In this document: piece by piece, positions 6,076 to 12,023 of the stretch
Numbering within the stretch: the stretch's first letter is position 1
Layout of the letters: every line of letters begins with the position of its first letter
DNA from: Candidatus Nomurabacteria bacterium
GTDB taxonomy: Bacteria; Patescibacteriota; Minisyncoccia; Phycocordibacterales; UBA9973
DNA: 12,039 bases
Assembly: GCA_943359425.1 (NCBI GenBank)
Contig: CALRHN010000017.1
Coordinates: 1 to 12,039, forward strand
Direction of reading: 5' to 3'
The notes under the pieces: generated by a model
Told to the model about the DNA's origin: nothing
What the model saw: the letters and a program-made list of their open reading frames with translations, nothing else
Databases searched by the model: none
Program-made: the position numbers and the translations under genes

Positions 6076-6465
6076 ATGAGTATACACACATTTTTAGCAA
6101 AAATCAAGTCTTTTTGGGACGGGGAGAGCAGGGGAGACTGGCTCGGCGTAATCATCATTGTTTTGGTTGCCTGCGCCTCATTTGGCCTTGGCAGGCTCTC
6201 TAAAATGCCCCCTACGGACGATACCGTAGCCATTGTGGGCTCTGTAATGACTATGAATGGAAGTGCTACTGCCTCAAAAGGGGCGTCAACAACTGCCTCT
6301 CTCCTCGCATCATCCGGCGCCGTTGTTGCCTCGAAAAATGGCACGAAATATTATTATCCTTCGTGTTCGGGGATAAGCCGTATAGCCGCAGAGAACAAGG
6401 TCACCTTTGCGAGTGCACAGGAGGCCGAAGTCGCAGGGTATACTATAGCAAGCACCTGTAAATAA
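6076..6465 (+). CDS. Membrane-anchored protein with Ada-like metal-binding Cys motif
   Basis: A 129-residue protein with a cytoplasmic N-terminus, one membrane segment (about 22-39), a Ser/Ala/Thr-rich linker (about 50-85) and a small C-terminal domain (about 85-129). That domain has KYYYPSCSGISRI, then KVTFASAQEAEVAGY and a final STCK. The pattern Y-x-x-x-x-C...F-x-(S/T)...A...GY...C resembles the Ada N-terminal metal-binding domain (and similar tails on secreted nucleases), but only two of its cysteines are visible (C97, C128); C33 is in the membrane segment. Its role is unknown; DNA or metal binding at the cell surface is a guess. ATG 6076 is chosen over 5971 because the latter runs through rpmA and the promoter. 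It lies 3 nt upstream of the CAP gene. Confidence 0.75.
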   Translation: MSIHTFLAKIKSFWDGESRGDWLGVIIIVLVACASFGLGRLSKMPPTDDTVAIVGSVMTMNGSATASKGASTTASLLASSGAVVASKNGTKYYYPSCSGISRIAAENKVTFASAQEAEVAGYTIASTCK

Positions 6466-6468
6466 AAC

Positions 6469-7422
6469 ATGAGAAACTTTTTCGGAAGCATTTTAATAAT
6501 CATCTTCGTTCTCGCCAGTTTTTTTGCCCTGCGTAACGATCTATTGCCTGTCTGGCAGAAGGTTCAAAGTTTTGCTAGTACTTTCATAGGGGTGAAGGGT
6601 GCGCATGACAGCACATCGTCGGCAACGCCGCTTGAAACCATTCCGACCGCCGCTCCGATAGGAGCAAAACAGGACTCTTCGTCTAAAACAATCGTTCCGA
6701 AAGTCTCTACTCCCGGGCCGCTTAAGGTTTCAGAGAGCCATCTTGCTCTTACGGACGCTACACCATTGATCGGCTCTGAAATAATTGCCGACACGAACAT
6801 TGCCCGCAAAACTGAGGCCAAACTGCCGCCGCTCACAGAAAATGCAAAACTCGACATGTCTGCTTCTGCGAAAGTTGATGACATGTTCGCGAAACAGTAT
6901 TTTGAACATGTCTCTCCGTCAGGCAAAGGGGTAACCGATCTTGCGACAGATGTGTCCTACGCCTATGTTGTGATTGGCGAAAATCTTGCTCTCGGCAATT
7001 TCGCAAGCAGTCCGGCGGGTGTCGACGCTTGGATGGCGAGGCCAGGCCATCGCGCGAATATCTTGAACAAACGCTACACGGAGATCGGCGTATCGGCAAA
7101 AGAAGGCATGTATCAAGGTAACAAAGTCTGGCTTGCTGTACAGCATTTCGGACGCCCGCTTGATTCATGTCCAGCTGTCGATATGACACTGAAGACATCT
7201 ATTGAAACACAGAAAGCGAATCTCGACATACTATTCCGAGATCTTGAGACACGACGCAAAGAAATAGAATCTATAGATCAAAATGGGGGAGAGTACGACC
7301 AGAAAGTGCAGGAATACAATGCGCTTCGCCTCTCATACCAAGCATCGTATACGGATGTTAATGCGCTCATACAAAAATACAATGCGGAAGTAAAGGCTTT
7401 CAACTCCTGCATCGCAGGCTAA
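6469..7422 (+). CDS. CAP (SCP/PR1-like) domain protein with C-terminal helical hairpin
   Basis: A 317-residue exported, membrane-anchored protein: hydrophobic N-terminus (about 4-21), low-complexity Ser/Thr/Pro linker (45-115), CAP domain (about 120-230) and a charged helical C-terminus (about 238-313). The CAP domain keeps the usual cavity residues: H147 in YFEHVSP, E171 in IGENLALG, H194 in GHRANILN and the IGV strand. CAP proteins are secreted; bacterial members have varied and mostly undefined roles. The C-terminal part looks like two antiparallel helices joined by an NGGE turn, with the only two cysteines (C234, C314) at its ends. It is the second gene of a pair with the Ada-like protein (3-nt gap). 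No clear terminator follows. Confidence 0.88.
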   Translation: MRNFFGSILIIIFVLASFFALRNDLLPVWQKVQSFASTFIGVKGAHDSTSSATPLETIPTAAPIGAKQDSSSKTIVPKVSTPGPLKVSESHLALTDATPLIGSEIIADTNIARKTEAKLPPLTENAKLDMSASAKVDDMFAKQYFEHVSPSGKGVTDLATDVSYAYVVIGENLALGNFASSPAGVDAWMARPGHRANILNKRYTEIGVSAKEGMYQGNKVWLAVQHFGRPLDSCPAVDMTLKTSIETQKANLDILFRDLETRRKEIESIDQNGGEYDQKVQEYNALRLSYQASYTDVNALIQKYNAEVKAFNSCIAG

Positions 7423-7548
7423 GCTTCGTTCGAATCCCTGATTGGACGGGGGAAGGGCTTTGTGGTCTTGATATTAAAAGTATAAAGTATGGTAATGTCG
7501 CACAATATATCTTTTACGACGTACACTTAGGAAACAAAACCTTTGAAA
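7423..7548. other. 126-nt convergent intergenic region
   Basis: Separates the CAP gene (+) from the flavoprotein gene (-). No strong hairpin plus T-run is seen for either strand, which is unusual for converging genes. A TTGATA (7468-7473) with GGTAAT 17 nt later (7491-7496) is promoter-like on the plus strand but precedes no plausible gene. One frame (plus, including codon 7488-7490) is open from inside the CAP gene to 7630, but has no ATG. Confidence 0.6.
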
Positions 7549-8817
7549 TCAAACCTTGGCGCTTGATCCTGCGTGGTCTCCTGCCACATAGCCGCTTGTC
7601 CAGCACAACTGTAGCGAGAATCCTCCTGAAGGCCTCGTAATGTGCAGTAAATCCCCTATGATGTACAAGTTGTCGTATTTCTTCGAACGCATCGTCTTCG
7701 TATCGATTTCGGACAATGGAACGCCTCCGTCTGCGACAACGGCTCGATCATAGCCCATGAGGCCTTCTATGGTCACCGGAAGCCCTTTCAAGAGATTTAC
7801 GAGAGCCTTGCGCTCGTCCTTGGTCACGCTATGGACCTTTGTGTCAGGATCTATGTTTCCGAGCAGTGTAACGATGGCTTCGGACGTTCCTTCGGGAACT
7901 ATGCTCTTCATCACGTTCTTGAGCATTTTATTTTTATTCGCATCGAAAGTTTTTATTATTTTTTTCTCAAGCGAACCTTCGTCTGTGTCCGGATACGCAT
8001 CTATCGTGGCAGTTACGATGGCTCCACCTTCGAGGAGTCCCGCAACCATTCCGGAAGAGTTCAATATGAGCGGTCCGGAGAGTCCGAAATGCGTGAAGAG
8101 CAACTTCCCTGTTTTCGAGAATTTTTTCACGCCGTCGGCATAGAATGTGATCTTCATGAATGAGAGCGAGACACCGGCGAGCGATTTGATCCACGGATCT
8201 TTCACCGCGAGCGGCACGATCGTCGGCGTCGGATCGGCAACCGTATGTCCGAGTGCCTTGAGCCATTTGAAGCCGTCTCCGGTCGAACCGGTTTCAGGAT
8301 GGGATACTCCGCCGGTCGCGAGTATGTACGACTCCCCCGTGTATGTCGCATTTCCGCAGATGATTCCGGTGATCTTTTCTTTTTGAAAAAGAATTCTTGA
8401 AACTTTTGCGTTGGATTTTATCGTTACTTGTCCCGTCTTCAGATATTCTTCGAGCGTTTTATAGACATCGATGGCGCGCTCCGTGTGCGGAAATGCCCGT
8501 TTACGGGCTTGGACGACGAGTGGCAGGTCTTTGCCCTCGAAAAATGCGAACGTGTCTCCCCCGCCGAATTGCGAAAATGGCGAATACAGAAATGGCGCGG
8601 CCTTGCCGTAGTGTTTCAGGAATTCGTGAACATCTTTCTCCGCATTCGTAATATTACACCTGCCGCCGCCGGAGATCTTCAATTTTTCTCCGAGATTCTT
8701 ATTTTTCTCAAGAATAAGCACTCGCAAGCCTCGCTCGGCAGCGCGTCCTGCCGCCATCATACCGGAAGCTCCGCCTCCGACAACTATGACATCATATTTT
8801 TTCTGAAGTCTCTCCAT
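7549..8817 (-). CDS. BaiN/HI0933-family FAD-dependent oxidoreductase
   Basis: A 422-residue flavoprotein. The N-terminal Rossmann motif YDVIVVGGGASGMMAAG (about 9-25) binds FAD, and ILEKNKNLGEKLKISGGGRCNITN (about 36-59) is the hallmark of the HI0933 family (PF03486). ILATGG (about 165) and the C-terminal DLLHITRPSGGFSLQLCWTSGYVAG, which closes the FAD site, are also present. Length is normal (about 400-420). Members bind FAD tightly; one (BaiN) reduces bile-acid intermediates, but the usual substrate is unknown, so only a flavin oxidoreductase can be claimed. Its ATG is 6 nt after the ABC-F stop, so the two are probably one operon. No Shine-Dalgarno is seen. Confidence 0.9.
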   Translation of the reverse strand: MERLQKKYDVIVVGGGASGMMAAGRAAERGLRVLILEKNKNLGEKLKISGGGRCNITNAEKDVHEFLKHYGKAAPFLYSPFSQFGGGDTFAFFEGKDLPLVVQARKRAFPHTERAIDVYKTLEEYLKTGQVTIKSNAKVSRILFQKEKITGIICGNATYTGESYILATGGVSHPETGSTGDGFKWLKALGHTVADPTPTIVPLAVKDPWIKSLAGVSLSFMKITFYADGVKKFSKTGKLLFTHFGLSGPLILNSSGMVAGLLEGGAIVTATIDAYPDTDEGSLEKKIIKTFDANKNKMLKNVMKSIVPEGTSEAIVTLLGNIDPDTKVHSVTKDERKALVNLLKGLPVTIEGLMGYDRAVVADGGVPLSEIDTKTMRSKKYDNLYIIGDLLHITRPSGGFSLQLCWTSGYVAGDHAGSSAKV

Positions 8818-8823
8818 TGTTTT

Positions 8824-10293
8824 TTATCCGAGCGATAATGTTTCATCAATGCGGATCTTGGCGACGAATTCTGGCACGTGCGAGACGAGAATCATAGCAC
8901 CGGCGTACTTATTGAGCGCTTCCGCAATGACTGGAATATGGCGGAAGTTGATGTGGTTGGTCGGTTCATCGAGTATGAGTATTCCGGGTGCGAGAAGGAC
9001 GAGTCCGGCAAATGCGACAAGGCCTTTCTGCCCTTCTGACAATACGCCGATCTTGCTCATGATGAGCGATCCCGTGATCAAGAAGCTCGCCGCGACGGAG
9101 CGGAGGCGCTCATCGTTGACCTTTACTCCGGCTGCAAGCATGGATTTCGCCAGCGATTCGTAGACAGTGTCGTTGAAATCGAGTGTGGAGAAATCCTGGC
9201 GATAATATCCGACGCGGATGCCCTCTACGGTCTTCGCATCGGGCGATTCATTATGCGCGAGCGTCTGCAGGAGCGTGCTCTTGCCGATGCCGTTCGGACC
9301 TTCGAGCAAGAGGTGCTGATTTTTCTTCAGTGAAATATTTACCTTGCGATGCGTCGGTTTGTGATTCTTGTAGACCGTGAGGCCTTTGATCGTCATGAGC
9401 GCACCAGAAAGGTCTTCTTGGCACGGAATATGGAATGATCGGATCGTCTTGTCTTCTTTGCGCACGTCCACCATCTCTTCTTCGAGGTCGGCGGCGAGTT
9501 CTTTCATGCGCTTCGCAACGAGACGGAGACGGCCTCCTTTGTGTGCGAATTCGTTGGACTTGTCTTTCTTGGCTTGAATCTCTTTCGCGAGCTGGGCATT
9601 CTTCATGTTCTCCTTCTCGACGCGAGCAGAGATGTCGCGCAGTACGTTGTTGTAGTTGCCGACGTATTGTTCGATCTTGCGCGTATAGATATCGAGATAG
9701 AGTACGCCGTCGGAAAATGCGTTCAAGAATTCCGCATCGTGGGAAATGACAACGATGGTTTTCTTGTAATTGATCAAGAATTCTGTCAGATGTGCGATGC
9801 CGGCGCGGTCGAGATTGTTCGTCGGCTCATCGAGGAGCAAGAGATCGGGTTCTTGAATGAGTGCGGATGCGAGAAGTAGTCGCGCTTGCTGGCCGCCGGA
9901 AAATGTTTTCACGATACGATCATGCAATTTTTCGTGGCCTTTGAGATTCACGACTTCTAAAACATCGTCGATCTTCGGATCGATATCATAGACTTTTTCT
10001 TTAAAAGATCGCTCGAAGAATTCGCGGACAGTGAGATCCATCTCGTTGCGAGGGATTACTTGGCGCGAGAGCGCGATGGTGCAGCCTTTTTCGATATGGA
10101 TCTGTCCGTCTTCAGGTTCGAGCGCTCCCGTGATGAGGGCGAAAAGCGTGCTCTTTCCTGCGCCGTTCTGCCCCATGATCGTGATCTTTGATCCGCGGCG
10201 CAGGGAAAAAGACACCTGATCCAAAATAGGCTTGTTGACCCCGTGTTCAAATGTAACCTCGTCAAAGCGGACAATGACGTCATTTCGCGACAT
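8824..10293 (-). CDS. ABC-F family ATPase (ribosome-associated type)
   Basis: A 489-residue protein with two ABC ATPase domains and no membrane segments, the layout of ABC-F translation factors (EttA, Uup, YbiT and resistance types). Domain 1: Walker A GQNGAGKST (41-49), signature FSGGQQ, Walker B LLLLDEPTN and the switch His in SHD. A charged helical linker (about 225-290, rich in Lys/Glu) corresponds to the P-site tRNA interaction motif region. Domain 2: Walker A GPNGIGKST (about 335), signature LSEGQK, which departs from LSGGQ/E, Walker B ILILDEPTNHI and SHV. It probably acts on stalled or initiating ribosomes; subfamily is not assignable by eye. No Shine-Dalgarno or good promoter precedes it; TATAAG (10301-10296) is too close to the ATG to be its -10. 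Confidence 0.9.
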   Translation of the reverse strand: MSRNDVIVRFDEVTFEHGVNKPILDQVSFSLRRGSKITIMGQNGAGKSTLFALITGALEPEDGQIHIEKGCTIALSRQVIPRNEMDLTVREFFERSFKEKVYDIDPKIDDVLEVVNLKGHEKLHDRIVKTFSGGQQARLLLASALIQEPDLLLLDEPTNNLDRAGIAHLTEFLINYKKTIVVISHDAEFLNAFSDGVLYLDIYTRKIEQYVGNYNNVLRDISARVEKENMKNAQLAKEIQAKKDKSNEFAHKGGRLRLVAKRMKELAADLEEEMVDVRKEDKTIRSFHIPCQEDLSGALMTIKGLTVYKNHKPTHRKVNISLKKNQHLLLEGPNGIGKSTLLQTLAHNESPDAKTVEGIRVGYYRQDFSTLDFNDTVYESLAKSMLAAGVKVNDERLRSVAASFLITGSLIMSKIGVLSEGQKGLVAFAGLVLLAPGILILDEPTNHINFRHIPVIAEALNKYAGAMILVSHVPEFVAKIRIDETLSLG

Positions 10294-10333
10294 GGCTTAT
10301 AGAGTAACGTATTTTGGCGAAAATAGATAGGAG

Positions 10334-10373
10334 AAAAACAAAATCCGCTCGAGCCAGCGCAGGAGCGGATTTT
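10334..10373 (-). terminator. Intrinsic terminator of the small peptide transcript
   Basis: AAAATCCGCTC (10340-10350) and GAGCGGATTTT (10363-10373) form a perfect 11-bp stem with a 12-nt loop. On the minus strand it is followed by TTTTGTTTTT (from 10343 to 10334), a good U-tract. The plus-strand T-run is short (4) and no plus-strand gene ends here. It would end transcripts of the 21-residue peptide and read-through from nth. Confidence 0.85.
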
Positions 10374-10380
10374 GAGTTAC

Positions 10381-10401
10381 TTTGGCCTTTATTTGGCCTT
10401 T
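10381..10401. repeat. 11-nt tandem duplication at the end of the peptide gene
   Basis: TTTGGCCTTT occurs at 10381-10390 and again at 10392-10401, separated by one A. On the minus strand the junction supplies the TAA (10391-10389) that ends the 21-residue peptide. This looks like a small tandem duplication. Confidence 0.7.
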
Positions 10402-10454
10402 GGTTTTTTCGGCTTCTTCGTTTCTTTGCGCTGGCTGTTATTTCCTTTTGCCAT
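10389..10454 (-). CDS. 21-residue lysine-rich peptide (small ORF)
   Basis: ATG at 10454 reads MAKGNNSQRKETKKPKKPKAK and stops with TAA. Nine of 21 residues are Lys and one is Arg, so it is strongly basic. It resembles, from memory, short 'MAKG...KKPK' basic peptides annotated as hypothetical in many bacteria; their function is not known. Support for a real gene comes from its own extended -10 promoter (10492-10484), a 23-nt leader and a perfect terminator at 10373-10334, giving a discrete transcript of about 140 nt. Alternatively the transcript is mainly a small RNA. RNA or ribosome binding would suit the composition but is inference. No Shine-Dalgarno is present. Confidence 0.6.
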   Translation of the reverse strand: MAKGNNSQRKETKKPKKPKAK

Positions 10455-10483
10455 AAAATATTTTCTTTATTGCTAATACCTTT

Positions 10484-10492
10484 ATTGTATCA
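10484..10492 (-). promoter_or_regulatory. Extended -10 promoter for the small peptide transcript
   Basis: On the minus strand TGATACAAT (10492-10484), predicted +1 about A at 10477. No -35 match lies 17 nt upstream, which would be inside the 3' end of nth. The context TTGTGATACAAT closely matches the promoter at 11707-11699. Confidence 0.65.
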
Positions 10493-10497
10493 CAAGT

Positions 10498-11139
10498 CTA
10501 CTTGTTGAGGGCGTACACGAGCGGATCTTCCCCTTCTTTGTATCCCCTCGCTCTTCCCTCTTTGCGTCCGTATTCTTTTATCGCATATGCGGCGCGCTTC
10601 CAGTATTTTTGGGGAATCAGTTCTTTCAGGTCTCGCTCGATTATATCGGGATTCTTCGACTTCGAGAGTTTGAATCGATGCGCGAATCGGATGACGTGCG
10701 TATCGACGGCGATGCCGACGTCTCTTTTGAATGCATTTGAGAGAACAACGACGGCAGTCTTGCGGCCAACGCCCGGCAAAGTGCGGAGGGCTTCTTCGGT
10801 GTCCGGAATCTTTCCTTTAAATTCTCCAACAATCATCTGCGCTGTTTTCTTTATGTAGCGCGCTTTTGCATTGTAGTAACCGACACGATGAATGATCTTC
10901 GCAATATCGGCGATGGGAGCTTTTGCAAGATCAGCAGGTTTTGGATACTTCTTCCAGAGCTCCTTCGTGACTTTATTCACGCCTTCGTCCGTCGTCTGCG
11001 CCGAGAGAATGACGGCAATCAACAGTTCCCACGGATTACGATAATCGAGAAATGTCGCCGTGCGTTTATAGGTCTTGTTGAGGATCGGCCAGATCTGTGC
11101 CCACGTGTGTGCAGCCTCCTCGACGTGAAAACGATCCAT
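10498..11139 (-). CDS. nth: Endonuclease III-like DNA glycosylase/AP lyase, lacking the Fe-S motif
   Basis: A base-excision repair enzyme that removes oxidised pyrimidines and cuts the abasic site. From ATG 11139 it has 213 residues. Seen: NPWELLIAVILSAQTTD (about 35-51), the helix-hairpin-helix LPGVGRKTA (about 121-129) with catalytic Lys (K127), and VDTHV with catalytic Asp (D146). The usual C-terminal Cys-x6-Cys-x2-Cys-x5-Cys cluster motif is absent; the whole protein has no cysteine and ends in a Lys/Arg/Glu-rich tail. Cluster-less homologues are known in the family. ATG 11139 lies 1 nt after the upstream stop (TAACATG); an in-frame GTG at 11151 would add four residues and overlap the upstream gene by 11 nt. 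It is probably co-transcribed with the basic protein. Confidence 0.93.
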   Translation of the reverse strand: MDRFHVEEAAHTWAQIWPILNKTYKRTATFLDYRNPWELLIAVILSAQTTDEGVNKVTKELWKKYPKPADLAKAPIADIAKIIHRVGYYNAKARYIKKTAQMIVGEFKGKIPDTEEALRTLPGVGRKTAVVVLSNAFKRDVGIAVDTHVIRFAHRFKLSKSKNPDIIERDLKELIPQKYWKRAAYAIKEYGRKEGRARGYKEGEDPLVYALNK

Positions 11140-11140
11140 G

Positions 11141-11647
11141 TTATTTGCCACGGTTGGTCTTTTGAGCCTTTTTAATATTCGCAGCCCAAGCGCGTTTCTG
11201 CTTCAGCGTGGGCTTGGCGCTCTCGGGAACGTTCTTTCGCGGATAAGCGTGAAAGACATCTCCTTTGACGTGTGTCACAGGTCCTCGAATGTTTTTGAGA
11301 ACGGAGCGAGCTTTCGTATCATCGATAACGAGATGGCCTGACGATACGTGCGCGTCTTTCTTGCTCACGAGCCACGAGACGGTGTCCCACGATCCGCTCG
11401 TGCGCTTGCCGGCGAGCCGTTCAAGGCCGCCCTTCTTTCCGACGTCTTGGATTCTAAAAGTTTTGAACTCCCCCTTTGGCCTGATTTCGATGCGGTAAAA
11501 TTTCCCCTTGCCCGTCGTGCCGGGTTTCTTGCGCATGCGTCCTTCTGGCTGCACGAGGGCATGCTGTCGATGCGTCATACCTTTCCATTTTGCCTGCGCC
11601 TTTTTAATATTTTTCTTTGCGGCCGATGCCTGCTTTTTTGTTGCCAT
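11141..11647 (-). CDS. Basic conserved hypothetical protein, function unknown
   Basis: A 168-residue, lysine/arginine-rich soluble protein with no named domain that I can recognise. The N-terminus (1-35) is Lys/Ala/Gln-rich and helical, containing KKNIKKAQAKWKG. The middle (about 35-115) looks folded, with RPKGEFKTFRIQDVG, a glycine-rich KGGLERLAGKRTSGSWDT and the hydrophobic segment VSWLVSKK. The C-terminus repeats a helix ending NIKKAQK. Similar proteins seem, from memory, common in Parcubacteria. High charge suggests nucleic-acid binding, and the operon with nth hints at DNA maintenance; both are inference. ATG 11647 is chosen because the upstream in-frame ATG at 11698 overlaps the -10 box and precedes the predicted transcription start. 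Confidence 0.75.
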   Translation of the reverse strand: MATKKQASAAKKNIKKAQAKWKGMTHRQHALVQPEGRMRKKPGTTGKGKFYRIEIRPKGEFKTFRIQDVGKKGGLERLAGKRTSGSWDTVSWLVSKKDAHVSSGHLVIDDTKARSVLKNIRGPVTHVKGDVFHAYPRKNVPESAKPTLKQKRAWAANIKKAQKTNRGK

Positions 11648-11698
11648 AAAAAATATCTCTGACCAAATTGCTAAAATTCGACACACTCTAGTATTCAA

Positions 11699-11707
11699 AT
11701 TATATCA
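11699..11707 (-). promoter_or_regulatory. Extended -10 promoter for the basic protein-nth operon
   Basis: On the minus strand TGATATAAT (11707-11699): a consensus hexamer with an extended TG. Predicted +1 is about A at 11692, leader about 45 nt. The preceding terminator hairpin occupies the place where a -35 would be, so recognition should rest on the extended -10. Confidence 0.75.
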
Positions 11708-11712
11708 CAAAG

Positions 11713-11747
11713 AAAAAACGACTACGCACACATCGTAGTCGTTTTTT
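11713..11747 (-). terminator. Intrinsic terminator of the SWIB gene
   Basis: AAAAAACGACTACG (11713-11726), loop CACACAT, then CGTAGTCGTTTTTT (11734-11747), a perfect 14-bp inverted repeat. The minus-strand T-run ends 5 nt before the extended -10 of the next operon. It also has a T-run on the plus strand, but no plus-strand gene uses it. Confidence 0.92.
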
Positions 11748-11765
11748 CCGCTTTCCGCGAGCTCT

Positions 11766-12023
11766 TTAGGAAAGGTGCTTCGAGACGAGTTTCGTCATCT
11801 CGAACATGTTGACGACAGCTTTGCCGCCAAAGACTTTCTTCAAGGCCTCATCGGCGTTGATATTGCGCTTGTTCTTCGGGTCCTGAAGATTGTGCTTCTT
11901 GATATAGACCCAGAGGGCCTTGACGACCTCGGAACGAGGCATCGGGCCCTTGCCTACGACAGCGGCCAAGTCGGCGCTGATCGTCATAGGCTTCATAAAT
12001 GCAGAATTTGCTTTTGCTGGCAT
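11766..12023 (-). CDS. SWIB/MDM2 domain protein
   Basis: An 85-residue protein that is almost entirely one SWIB/MDM2 domain (PF02201, about residues 10-84). Markers are MTISADLAAVVGKGPMPRSEVVKALWVYIKKHNLQDPKNKRNINADEALKKVFG and a C-terminal helix ending LVSKHLS. SWIB domains occur in eukaryotic chromatin-remodelling subunits and as short stand-alone proteins in Chlamydiae and several other bacteria, where a chromatin or nucleoid role is suspected but unproven. The first residues (MPAKANSAF) are basic. The ATG is 16 nt from the window edge; only AT-rich sequence is visible upstream. It is followed by a strong terminator, so it is probably transcribed alone or as the last gene of an operon that starts outside the window. 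Confidence 0.93.
   Translation of the reverse strand: MPAKANSAFMKPMTISADLAAVVGKGPMPRSEVVKALWVYIKKHNLQDPKNKRNINADEALKKVFGGKAVVNMFEMTKLVSKHLS

Noticed and set aside
7406..7418. CCTGC/GCAGG hairpin at the end of the CAP gene as a terminator
   Set aside because: The stem is only 5 bp with a 3-nt loop and no T-run follows.
7426..7440. tRNA T-arm-like GTTCGAATCC after the CAP gene
   Set aside because: The flanking bases do not form a 5-bp T-stem, and no acceptor, D or anticodon arms are present; an attachment-site remnant is not supported either.
9541..9879. 112-residue ORF on the plus strand
   Set aside because: Antisense to the ABC-F gene, which has full Walker and signature motifs.
10296..10301. 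TATAAG as the -10 box of the ABC-F gene
   Set aside because: Its predicted +1 would fall inside codon 2, after the ATG.
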